Source of the DNA: Gammaproteobacteria bacterium
GTDB lineage: Bacteria; Pseudomonadota; Gammaproteobacteria; Chromatiales; Chromatiaceae
Direction: 5' to 3'
Assembly: GCA_024644505.1 (NCBI GenBank)
Contig: JAHEHQ010000119.1
Coordinates: forward strand, 1-7,615
DNA: 7,615 bases
Positions 1 to 7,538 of the stretch are shown here, in pieces (position 1 is the stretch's first letter; each line of letters opens with the position of its first letter). The notes beneath the pieces were generated by a model that was not told where the DNA came from, made no database searches, and saw only the letters and a program-made list of their open reading frames with translations. A program made the translations under genes and the position numbers.

Positions 1-1
1 G

Positions 2-754
2 TTCGATGAACCGCCGAAATCGGGTACAAGACCGGAGGTCGTGGACCGGGGTGAACCCCTGCTTTCTTTCGACCGGGTCAGCGCCGACGGCGAGCGAACA
101 GGCCTCAGCGACTGCAGCCTTACCATCCATCGAAAAGAAGTGGTGGGACTCGCCGGGCTCTCCGGCAGCGGCCAGGGGCTGTTTCTGAGGCTCGCCGCCG
201 GGCTGGGCAGGCCGACCCGGGGGAGAGTACAAGCCATTGGGGATGCTCCGGCAAAAAGAGGACATAAAGGGTTCCGGCAGGCCGGTGGCAGTTTTCTGCC
301 GGCGGACAGGCTCGAAGAGGGACTGATCCCGGGATTCACCGTCCAGGACCATTTTGCACTGGCGCACAACTGCGGCATGGCCACCGCGAAGGTTCTGGCC
401 GCCGAGGCCATTTCCCAGTTCAGAATCCGGGGACACCCCCACACACCGGCCGAATCCCTGTCGGGGGGAAACCAGCAAAGACTGTTGCTCTCTCTGATAC
501 CCCCCGATGCCATCCTGATACTCCTGGAGAATCCCACCCGGGGACTGGACATGGAATCGGCCCGCCTGATGTGGGAGCACCTGCGCAGACAGTTTGCCAG
601 CCGTGGCACCGTCGTATTCAGTTCCGCGGAACTGGACGAGATCCTGAATATCGCGGATCGGGTGCTGGTATTCTTCGACGGCAGGATTGTTCGTGATCTT
701 CCCATCGGGGAACTGGACTATCAGGACGTGGCCGCAGCCATGACGGGACAATGA
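2..754 (+). CDS. ABC importer ATP-binding protein, C-terminal half (5' end outside window), BMP/PnrA-type
   Basis: This is the energising subunit of an importer; the visible part is the second nucleotide-binding domain of a double ATPase usually about 500 residues long. The frame is open to the window edge, so the GTG at 41 is not taken as the start. The Walker A position reads GLSGSGQG (nt 155-178), with Gln replacing the usual Lys. The signature LSGGNQQR is at nt 458-481. The Walker B region ends in LLENPTRGLD (to nt 550), with Glu-Asn where Asp-Glu is normal. The switch His is also absent (FSSAELDE). Degenerate second domains are known in the sugar-type and BMP-type double ATPases (RbsA, MglA, COG3845), so ATP hydrolysis is expected mainly in the missing first domain. 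The stop overlaps the next gene's start as ATGA. The two following permeases point to a BMP/PnrA/RfuB-like ATPase rather than a sugar one; the substrate is not shown. Confidence 0.9.
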   Translation, partial: FDEPPKSGTRPEVVDRGEPLLSFDRVSADGERTGLSDCSLTIHRKEVVGLAGLSGSGQGLFLRLAAGLGRPTRGRVQAIGDAPAKRGHKGFRQAGGSFLPADRLEEGLIPGFTVQDHFALAHNCGMATAKVLAAEAISQFRIRGHPHTPAESLSGGNQQRLLLSLIPPDAILILLENPTRGLDMESARLMWEHLRRQFASRGTVVFSSAELDEILNIADRVLVFFDGRIVRDLPIGELDYQDVAAAMTGQ

Positions 755-1806
755 ACCGCGAATTCCCTATGGCCAGGCTTGGCCGACATCTCACGGATAC
801 CCTCCTGATCCTCGTCATCGTGACGGTTTTTACCGGCCTGTTGCTGCTGCTGATCGGTGCGTCTCCCACCGAGGCACTCTCCCACCTGATCTCCGGTTCT
901 TTCGGTTCATGGTCGAAGTTATCCAGGGTGTTGAACGTGTGGATCCCCCTGACCCTGTGCAGTGTGGGGCTGGTCTATGCATTTCGAAGCGGATTGTGGA
1001 ATATCGGTGTCGAGGGACAGATGGTGCTGGGTGCCATCGGTACCGCGGGCGTGCTCCGCATGGGCCTGGAGTCCGGCCATCCCCTGTTGCTGCTCTGCCT
1101 GGCGCTGATTGCGGGTGCCCTGCTGGGCGCATCTTGGGCACTCTTCGCCGGATGGCTCAAGATTCGCGGCGGGGTTCACGAGATCTTTGCCGGACTGGGC
1201 CTGAATTTCGTGGCCATGGGCCTGGTACTCTGGCTCATTTTCGGCCCCTGGAAGCGGCCTGGCATCGCCTCCATGAGCGGCACTGAACCCTTTCCGCGGG
1301 ATCTCTGGTTTCCCACCCTTGAAGGCTGGCGCGTATCGCCTTTTGCGCTGACGCTGGTGATCATTCTGATCCTGGCTACCGCATGGATACTGAACCGCAG
1401 CCGCTTCGGTCTCAACCTCAAGGCCGTGGGACATAACCCCAGGGCGGTGGTTCTTTTCGGCCTGTCTTCCCAACGCTATATGTTGATTGCGATTCTTATT
1501 TCCGGGGCCCTGGCCGGTCTGGCGGGCGGGGTTCAGGTGAGTGGTGTGTACCACCGGCTCATCCCGGCGATCTCCAGCGGCTACGGCTATCTGGGACTGC
1601 TGGTGGTGATGCTCGCGGGGTTCCGGCTCGCCCCCATCCCCTTCATCGCCCTGTTTTTCGCGGCATTGAATGTGGGAAGTATCCAGTTGCCCATGATGAT
1701 GCAGCTCGACTCGTCGCTCTCCGGCGTCATCCAGGGTGCCTGTGTCCTGAGCGCCCTGCTGGTATTCGGGATCAGGCACCTGCGCAAGGGGGGTGCCCCG
1801 GATTGA
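751..1806 (+). CDS. ABC importer inner-membrane permease 1 (BPD_transp_2 family, COG4603/YufP-like)
   Basis: This 351-residue integral membrane protein is one of two non-identical permeases of the importer. It has about 8-10 hydrophobic segments, for example at residues 15-37, 84-104, 111-137, 145-166, 198-214, 242-262, 277-303 and 323-340. Family landmarks are AFRSGLWNIGVEGQ (residues 77-90, the conserved 'NIG-EGQ' motif), VHEIFAGLGLNFVA (142-155) and LKAVGHNPRAV (223-233), the cytoplasmic loop expected to contact the ATPase. The ATG at 751 overlaps the ATPase stop (ATGA). No strong ribosome site lies upstream, so translational coupling is likely. Length and motif order fit the COG4603 permeases of BMP-type nucleoside importers and RfuC of Treponema. 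The family call is firm; the substrate is open. Confidence 0.93.
   Translation: MNREFPMARLGRHLTDTLLILVIVTVFTGLLLLLIGASPTEALSHLISGSFGSWSKLSRVLNVWIPLTLCSVGLVYAFRSGLWNIGVEGQMVLGAIGTAGVLRMGLESGHPLLLLCLALIAGALLGASWALFAGWLKIRGGVHEIFAGLGLNFVAMGLVLWLIFGPWKRPGIASMSGTEPFPRDLWFPTLEGWRVSPFALTLVIILILATAWILNRSRFGLNLKAVGHNPRAVVLFGLSSQRYMLIAILISGALAGLAGGVQVSGVYHRLIPAISSGYGYLGLLVVMLAGFRLAPIPFIALFFAALNVGSIQLPMMMQLDSSLSGVIQGACVLSALLVFGIRHLRKGGAPD
1785..1793 (+). promoter_or_regulatory. Ribosome binding site supporting the TTG start of permease 2
   Basis: A run of purines (AAGGGGGG) inside the last codons of permease 1 lies about 10 bases before the TTG at 1803. It is a plausible Shine-Dalgarno site and favours this rare start codon over any downstream ATG. 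Confidence 0.5.
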
Positions 1807-2783
1807 ACGAGCTGCCCCTCACCATCCTGCTCGCCAGCGTCCTGGCCACCGCGGCCCCGCTCATCATTGCCACGCTGGGGGAGACCATCACCGAAAAGGC
1901 GGGGGTGATAAACCTGTCGCTGGACGGCTCGCTCCTGCTCAGCGCCATGATTGCATTCATGGTGGGATTCGAGACCGGCAGTTTCACCCTGGGTTTCGCG
2001 GCCGCCGCCGTTACCGGTGCGGCAATCGCACTGCTGGTCGGATGGTTCGGAATCTATCTGGGACAGCTGCAGGTGGCCGTCGGCTTCGCGCTGACGCTCA
2101 TGTGCAAAGACCTGGCGTATTTTCTGGGAAACCCCTATTCCCGACTGCAGGGCCCCCAGCTGATCTCCTGGAAGATCCCGGGGTTGTCGGAGGTCCCCTT
2201 TTTCGGTCCCGTTCTGTTTCAGCAGCCCCTCCCCGTTTATCTGGGCCTGCTGCTGATCCCGGCGGTATGGTGGTACTTCTATCGCACCGGCCGGGGGCTG
2301 GAACTCCGTGCGGTAGGCGAGAATCCGGAGGCCTGCTACACACGGGGCATAGACCCGCGGCGCAAGCAGATCCTATACACGATCATCGGTGGTGCACTGG
2401 TGGGGCTGGCCGGCGCCGCCTTCTCACTGGGCATCAAACCCGGCTGGGGCCGACCACAGGGGATCGAGGGGATCGGCTGGATCGCGCTGGCGATCGTCAT
2501 CTTCGGCGGTTGGCACCCGATTCGCGTTGCCCTGGGTGCCTTCCTTTTTGCCTTTCTTCAGGTGTTTGGGATCGTGCTCCAGGGCATCTGGACCGGCATT
2601 CCCGCGCAGGTCTTCCAGATGGCGCCTTTTCCCCTGATGATCCTGGCGCTGGTTTTGATCAACCTGCTTCAATACAAGGGTGTCCAGCGCTGGCTGGACG
2701 ACAAGCCTGGCCTGGCACTTCTGGTTGACAAACTGCGGGGGGCACCACCCAGGGCGCTGGGAAAGACCTTTCATCCCGACTAA
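1803..2783 (+). CDS. ABC importer inner-membrane permease 2 (BPD_transp_2 family, COG1079/YufQ-like), TTG start
   Basis: This is the second permease of the importer, 326 residues. It carries the family landmark GETITEKAGVINLSLDG (residues 26-42), then LELRAVGENPEA (166-177, the presumed ATPase-contact loop) and a hydrophobic stretch around 220-258; the last membrane segment is near 274-291. The start is TTG at 1803, overlapping the previous stop as TTGA. It is supported by a purine-rich AAGGGGGG about 10 bases upstream and because the next in-frame ATG, near residue 49, would remove the conserved motif. After the last membrane segment there is a polar tail of about 35 residues with many Lys, Arg and Asp; I cannot assign it a role. 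The gene ends with tandem stops (TAA TAA, 2781-2786). The pairing with permease 1 supports a heterodimeric translocation pore. Confidence 0.92.
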   Translation: MNELPLTILLASVLATAAPLIIATLGETITEKAGVINLSLDGSLLLSAMIAFMVGFETGSFTLGFAAAAVTGAAIALLVGWFGIYLGQLQVAVGFALTLMCKDLAYFLGNPYSRLQGPQLISWKIPGLSEVPFFGPVLFQQPLPVYLGLLLIPAVWWYFYRTGRGLELRAVGENPEACYTRGIDPRRKQILYTIIGGALVGLAGAAFSLGIKPGWGRPQGIEGIGWIALAIVIFGGWHPIRVALGAFLFAFLQVFGIVLQGIWTGIPAQVFQMAPFPLMILALVLINLLQYKGVQRWLDDKPGLALLVDKLRGAPPRALGKTFHPD

Positions 2784-2808
2784 TAACTACCCGGTTAGGG
2801 AAAAAAAT

Positions 2809-4194
<1,386 letters not shown>

Positions 4195-4325
4195 TTCGAC
4201 TCCAAAATGATCCTGTCCGGCTGCGTTCTTCCGGGCGAACCGGGCATGGTAAACGAAACCCCTTGATAATCAAAGAACTCCCCGAGGATGGCCCCTGCGG
4301 TTTTTCCTTAGATTGGCAACCCATG

Positions 4326-4331
4326 TATGAT
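4326..4331 (+). promoter_or_regulatory. Possible -10 element for the ppiA-ppiB-lpxH operon
   Basis: TATGAT matches the sigma-70 -10 consensus at 5 of 6 positions and would give a leader of roughly 110 bases before ppiA. The -35 at the right distance is poor, so this is only a candidate. Confidence 0.25.
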
Positions 4332-4372
4332 ACGGCGTTTTACCTGCCGACGGGGCGGTTTTGGGCGGCACT

Positions 4373-4414
4373 GCCGGTCGAAAACACAGCCGGGTTCCAA
4401 CGGGAAAGACCGGC
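4373..4414 (+). other. Inverted repeat (7-bp arms) in the presumed ppiA leader
   Basis: GCCGGTC (4373-4379) and GACCGGC (4408-4414) are perfect inverted repeats with a 28-base loop, ending 18 bases before the GGAGG ribosome site of ppiA. A second, overlapping palindrome, CGGCAcTGCCG (4366-4376), shares part of the left arm, so the two could not both form in RNA. No T run follows, so it does not look like a terminator. A leader structure or protein-binding site is possible, but chance in GC-rich DNA cannot be excluded. Confidence 0.3.
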
Positions 4415-4432
4415 TGCTGGAAGCTGATCGCT

Positions 4433-4437
4433 GGAGG
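4433..4437 (+). promoter_or_regulatory. Ribosome binding site deciding the ppiA start
   Basis: GGAGG lies 10 bases before the ATG at 4448. The longer open frame begins with a TTG at 4361 inside a repeat-rich leader and has no such site. This fixes the start so that the signal peptide is N-terminal. Confidence 0.8.
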
Positions 4438-4447
4438 ATCACAAGAC

Positions 4448-5026
4448 ATGAAAGTACTACTTTACCGTATGCTGATGGCGGCCATTCTCTGCGCCGGAAC
4501 GATATCAACGGCTTACGCTGAAAATCCCCGGGTGTTGATGAAAACCAGCCTGGGAGACATCGAGCTGGAGCTCTTTGCCGACAAGGCACCGATTTCGGTT
4601 GAGAACTTTCTGCGCTACGTGGACGAGGGATACTATAACGGCACCCTATTTCATCGCGTCATCAACAGCTTCATGATACAGGGTGGCGGATTCAATCCGG
4701 ACATGAGCCGCAAACGCGGCCACTCACCCATCAGGAACGAGGCCCAGAATGGATTGAAAAACGTGCGTGGAAGCATCGCCATGGCGCGCACCAGCGATCC
4801 GCACTCAGCCACTTCCCAGTTTTTCATCAACCACGTGGACAACGACAAACTCGACTATCCGAGCTTCGACAGCTGGGGCTATGCGGTGTTCGGCAAGGTA
4901 ACCAAGGGCATGGATAACGTGGACAAGATCGCCGACGTCTATACCATCACCCGGAACGGCATGCGCAACGTGCCCGAAGAACCGGTTGTCATTGAAAGCG
5001 TTACACGCATCGGTAACAAGCAATAG
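4448..5026 (+). CDS. ppiA: Secreted (periplasmic) cyclophilin-type peptidyl-prolyl cis-trans isomerase
   Basis: This enzyme catalyses cis-trans isomerisation of X-Pro bonds during folding of exported proteins. It is 192 residues long (E. coli PpiA has 190). Residues 1-24 form a signal peptide: a Lys/Arg-bearing start, a hydrophobic core around 9-19 and a cleavage site after AYA (24). The cyclophilin domain covers about 28-189. Catalytic landmarks are FHR (68-70, the active-site Arg), FMIQGG (75-80), MARTSDPHSATSQFFIN (112-128) and WGYAVFGKV (143-151). The position that is Trp121 in human cyclophilin A, a cyclosporin contact, is Lys134. Cys15 in the signal peptide lacks a lipobox, so a lipoprotein is unlikely. 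It is first in a tight operon, 14 bases before its cytoplasmic paralogue. The ppiA name reflects location; by sequence it may be closer to ppiB. Confidence 0.93.
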   Translation: MKVLLYRMLMAAILCAGTISTAYAENPRVLMKTSLGDIELELFADKAPISVENFLRYVDEGYYNGTLFHRVINSFMIQGGGFNPDMSRKRGHSPIRNEAQNGLKNVRGSIAMARTSDPHSATSQFFINHVDNDKLDYPSFDSWGYAVFGKVTKGMDNVDKIADVYTITRNGMRNVPEEPVVIESVTRIGNKQ

Positions 5027-5040
5027 GGAATATTTACCCC

Positions 5041-5529
5041 ATGATCACACTAAAGACCAATCAGGGCGACATCGTCATAGAACTGGACAAGGAAAATGCA
5101 CCCGGTACTTGTGAGAATTTTCTCCGGTATGTACAGGATGGCTTTTTCGACGGCACTATCTTCCACCGGGTAATTGACAACTTCATGATCCAGGGTGGAG
5201 GCTTCCTCCCGGGTATGGTTCAGAAGCAGACCCGGGACCCCATAGAGAATGAGGCAAAGAACGGGTTGAGCAATCTCACCGGCACCATCGCCATGGCACG
5301 CACCATGGATCCGCATTCCGCCTCCTCCCAGTTCTTCATCAACGTGTCGGACAACAAGTTTCTGGATTACCCCGGCCAGGACGGGTGGGGTTACTGCGTA
5401 TTCGGCAAGGTCGTGACGGGCATGGATGTCGTGGAGCAGATCAAGGGTGCGGACACCACCAGCCACATGGGCCACCAGGATGTACCGGCGGAAGATATCC
5501 TGATCGAGCAGGCCCTGGTCGAGGAATAA
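5041..5529 (+). CDS. ppiB: Cytoplasmic cyclophilin-type peptidyl-prolyl cis-trans isomerase
   Basis: This is a cytoplasmic proline isomerase of 162 residues (E. coli PpiB has 164) with no signal peptide; the domain starts directly at ITLKTNQGDI. Landmarks are FHR (41-43, active-site Arg), FMIQGG (48-53), MARTMDPHSASSQFFIN (85-101) and WGYCVFGKV (116-124). The C-terminal HQDVPAEDILIE resembles that of E. coli PpiB. The cyclosporin-contact position is Phe107, as in E. coli, whereas eukaryotic enzymes have Trp. It aligns without gaps to the upstream secreted copy, at about 55% identity by my hand count. The ribosome site is weak (AGGGAA about 10 bases or more upstream), so coupling to ppiA translation is possible. 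Only one base separates its stop from lpxH, which links it to the lpxH transcript. Confidence 0.96.
   Translation: MITLKTNQGDIVIELDKENAPGTCENFLRYVQDGFFDGTIFHRVIDNFMIQGGGFLPGMVQKQTRDPIENEAKNGLSNLTGTIAMARTMDPHSASSQFFINVSDNKFLDYPGQDGWGYCVFGKVVTGMDVVEQIKGADTTSHMGHQDVPAEDILIEQALVEE
5521..5526 (+). promoter_or_regulatory. Ribosome binding site of lpxH within the end of ppiB
   Basis: GAGGAA, made by the last two ppiB codons, lies just before the TAA and 4-6 bases ahead of the lpxH ATG at 5531. This suggests that ribosomes finishing ppiB help start lpxH. Confidence 0.65.
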
Positions 5530-5530
5530 G

Positions 5531-6256
5531 ATGCCGGATACGCTCTTCATCTCGGACCTGCACCTTTCGGAAGAACGCCCAGGCACCCTCGAACTCTTCT
5601 ACCGCTTCCTGACGGAACAGGCGGCGGGGGCCGAGGCGCTCTATGTTCTGGGAGACCTGTTTGACGTCTGGATCGGGGATGACAACGAGACACCGCCCAT
5701 TCCCCACATCCTGGACGCCATGAAACGGGTTACAGATTCCGGCACGCGGCTGTACTTCATGGGCGGAAACCGGGACTTTCTGGTTGGGGACGGGTTTGCC
5801 GAAGCCACCGGCGCCACGCTGTTGGGTGACACCCAGGTCCTTGACCTGCAGGAATCCCCGACACTCCTGACCCACGGTGACCTGCTCTGCACCGATGACG
5901 TGGATTATCAGAATGCGCGGAAACTGCTGCGCAATCCCGCCCTCATCCAGGATTTCCTGACCAAGTCTGTCCCCGAGCGCCTGGCGATGGCAGAAGAGTT
6001 TCGCGAAGAGAGCGGAGAAGCCACCTCACTGAAGGCGGCGGACATCATGGACGTGAACCAGCAGACGGTGGAACAGTATATGCGTGAAGCCGGCGTTACC
6101 CGCCTGATTCACGGCCACACCCACCGTCCGGCCATCCACGATTTCACGCTGGATGATCAAGCGGCACAGCGCTTCGTGCTGCCGGAGTGGCACGAAGACC
6201 ATGGCGGTTTCCTGCGCGCGGGTGCCAACGGGCTGGTCCTGGAGACTTTTGCGTAA
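5531..6256 (+). CDS. lpxH: UDP-2,3-diacylglucosamine diphosphatase (lipid A biosynthesis)
   Basis: LpxH hydrolyses UDP-2,3-diacylglucosamine to lipid X and UMP, the fourth step of lipid A synthesis, at the cytoplasmic face of the inner membrane. The protein has 241 residues (E. coli has 240) and is a calcineurin-like metallophosphoesterase. All metal-site motifs are present: SDLHL (Asp9, His11), GDLFDVWIGDD (Asp42), GNRD (Asn80), THGD (His115) and HGHTHRP (His196, His198). Each is shifted by exactly one from the E. coli residues Asp8, His10, Asp41, Asn79, His114, His195 and His197. The central helical lid around residues 120-180, which binds acyl chains in the family, is full length. The gene closes the cyclophilin operon, as ppiB-lpxH do in E. 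coli. It implies a lipid A-bearing outer membrane. Confidence 0.97.
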   Translation: MPDTLFISDLHLSEERPGTLELFYRFLTEQAAGAEALYVLGDLFDVWIGDDNETPPIPHILDAMKRVTDSGTRLYFMGGNRDFLVGDGFAEATGATLLGDTQVLDLQESPTLLTHGDLLCTDDVDYQNARKLLRNPALIQDFLTKSVPERLAMAEEFREESGEATSLKAADIMDVNQQTVEQYMREAGVTRLIHGHTHRPAIHDFTLDDQAAQRFVLPEWHEDHGGFLRAGANGLVLETFA

Positions 6257-6280
6257 TTTCAGGTCTGAACCCATTGAAAT
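6256..6280. terminator. Candidate bidirectional hairpin between convergent lpxH and glycerate kinase
   Basis: ATTTCA (6256-6261) pairs with TGAAAT (6275-6280). Inside, GGT (6262-6264) pairs with ACC (6269-6271) around a CTGA loop, with a 3-base bulge (6272-6274). The structure fills almost exactly the gap between the two stop codons and forms on either strand. It has no T run on either side, so it is not a standard intrinsic terminator. It may act as a 3'-end stabiliser or a poor terminator for both transcripts. Confidence 0.35.
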
Positions 6281-6281
6281 C

Positions 6282-7523
6282 TCAGGTTTCGATCCTGATC
6301 CCGATCATCAGATCCATCACGTTGGTTCCGGTCGGCCCCGTGTTGACCAGATCACCGCTGGCCTCCAGGAGGGTGCCCGCGTCGGCCCTGTCCAGGGCAT
6401 CCTGGGCCTCGTAGCCTGCCCTTCGAGCCCGGCCCAGCGTGCCCCCATCCACCAGGGCGCCGGCATCCTCGCCCGGCCCGTCGGTTCCATCGGTTCCGCC
6501 CGACAGAAAAAAGATATCGTCGCGACCATCGATCACCGTCGCCGCGGACAGGGCCAGATGCTGGTTCCTCCCCCCCCTGCCGGGATGCTCAGGCAACTGG
6601 ACGCTCGGCTCGCCACCCCAGATACAGACACCCGGAAAGGCATCCAGCAGCTCCAACGCCAGCCTGCGCCCGGCGTTCTCAGCCTCGGCATTGATAAAGG
6701 CATGCTCCACACGGGTGGCATAACCCAGTCGCCGGGCCTCTTCCCCGGCCGCCTCCCGCGCGTCCCGGAGCGTAGCGAGAATCCGAAGCTCGAGGTTGGG
6801 GGCATCGGTTGGCATCGATGATACGCCGGATTCCGTAAGCCTTTGTATCCAGTCAGGCAGCGTAAGGGTAGACAACGCCTCCCGGGCGCCCGGATCGGGC
6901 ACCAGCATACCTGAGCCGATCACCGCCGGGTCATCCCCGGGCACATCGGAGATCAGCAATGCCGTCACCGGACGACTGCCCAGGTGGCTCAGCAGCTTCC
7001 CGCCCTTGATCCTTGAAAGTGCCTTGCGCACCAGGTTCATCTGGGTGATACCCAGGCCATTGGCGAGCAGCCATTGATTGACGGCGCGCAGATCATCCAG
7101 GCCCACACCCTCGTTCAGTACCTCCACCAGGGCCGATGCACCTCCCGAAATGAGAAACAGCAGCGGCTGTCCTGGAGGCAGTTCGCTCAAATAGGCCATC
7201 AGGGCCTGGCCGGCAGCCAGACTGTTCTCGTCTGGCACGGGGTGCCCTCCTTCCAGGCCGGTGAGTCCGAAACGCTTCAGGGTTTCGATGTCCAGATGCC
7301 CCGTCTTAGAGATCACCAGCCCCCCCAGGACCCGGTCCCCAAGCGCATCCAACGCGCCCATGGACATGGCCCCGGCGGCCTTGCCCACCGCGACCAAGCC
7401 AAAGGCGGCATCCCCTCCCAACCCCTGGAGATAGTCGTGAACGACAGATCGCCCCCCAACCCTGTTCACTCCCGCCTGAAAAATTCTTAAAAGATCCTCG
7501 CGGGTCTTAGCTATCGATTGCAT
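6282..7523 (-). CDS. Glycerate 2-kinase, GckA/TtuD type (DUF4147-MOFRL)
   Basis: This enzyme phosphorylates D-glycerate with ATP to 2-phosphoglycerate, feeding glyoxylate, serine or tartrate breakdown products into lower glycolysis; some relatives are mislabelled hydroxypyruvate reductase. The protein has 413 residues, within the usual range. The N-terminal DUF4147 part contains AVGKAAGAM (45-53), EGGHPVPDENS (91-101), LISGGASAL (124-132), KGGK (173-176) and SDVPGDDP (192-199). The C-terminal MOFRL part contains GGEPSV (303-308), GRGGRNQHLAL (315-325), SGGTDGTDGP (341-350) and NTGPTGTN (394-401). The ATG at 7523 is chosen because AAGGAG lies nine bases upstream (7538-7533); extending to the TTG at 7559 would add 12 residues encoded across that site. 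It stands alone in the window and converges on lpxH, so its pathway partners cannot be seen. Confidence 0.93.
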   Translation of the reverse strand: MQSIAKTREDLLRIFQAGVNRVGGRSVVHDYLQGLGGDAAFGLVAVGKAAGAMSMGALDALGDRVLGGLVISKTGHLDIETLKRFGLTGLEGGHPVPDENSLAAGQALMAYLSELPPGQPLLFLISGGASALVEVLNEGVGLDDLRAVNQWLLANGLGITQMNLVRKALSRIKGGKLLSHLGSRPVTALLISDVPGDDPAVIGSGMLVPDPGAREALSTLTLPDWIQRLTESGVSSMPTDAPNLELRILATLRDAREAAGEEARRLGYATRVEHAFINAEAENAGRRLALELLDAFPGVCIWGGEPSVQLPEHPGRGGRNQHLALSAATVIDGRDDIFFLSGGTDGTDGPGEDAGALVDGGTLGRARRAGYEAQDALDRADAGTLLEASGDLVNTGPTGTNVMDLMIGIRIET

Positions 7524-7532
7524 GCATCGCCT

Positions 7533-7538
7533 CTCCTT
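7533..7538 (-). promoter_or_regulatory. Ribosome binding site deciding the glycerate kinase start
   Basis: On the minus strand AAGGAG is followed, nine bases later, by the ATG at 7523. This strong site argues against the upstream TTG at 7559 as the start. Confidence 0.75.

Larger units (their letters stand above)
4195..4447. promoter_or_regulatory. Divergent intergenic region between cysS and the ppiA-ppiB-lpxH operon
   Basis: This 253-base region must hold the start signals for cysS (leftward) and for the cyclophilin-lpxH operon (rightward). I see no close match to a sigma-70 promoter. The best rightward -10 candidate is TATGAT at 4326-4331, with a poor -35 (TTTCCT, 4303-4308) 17 bases upstream. 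A perfect short palindrome, TTGATaATCAA, is at 4263-4273. The part from about 4365 to 4447 is GC-rich and able to fold. No small open frame here has a convincing ribosome site. Confidence 0.5.

Noticed and set aside
41..43. GTG as start of the ATPase fragment
   Set aside because: The frame stays open to the window edge and the protein is plainly the second half of a larger double ATPase.
919..1779. Long minus-strand open frame (286 codons) opposite permease 1
   Set aside because: It is antisense to a clear permease, its translation is low-complexity Gln/His/Glu/Gly-rich with no family motif, and such frames are expected opposite GC-rich genes.
1793..2728. Plus-strand open frame of 311 codons overlapping permease 2 in another frame
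   Set aside because: It is Arg/Gly/Pro-rich with no membrane pattern, while the frame from 1803 has conserved permease motifs throughout.
2781..2808. Terminator for the transporter operon
   Set aside because: TAAC/GTTA pairing is only 4 bp and is followed by A residues, not T, on the plus strand.
4361..4447. Upstream TTG extension of ppiA by 29 residues
   Set aside because: It would bury the signal peptide internally, and GGAGG is well placed only for the ATG at 4448.
5050..5586. Minus-strand open frame of 178 codons opposite ppiB
   Set aside because: It is antisense to a complete cyclophilin with all catalytic motifs, and no family features are visible.
6153..6821. Plus-strand open frame of 222 codons running from lpxH into the region opposite the kinase
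   Set aside because: It is out of frame with lpxH and antisense to the kinase, and it has no recognisable domain or ribosome site.
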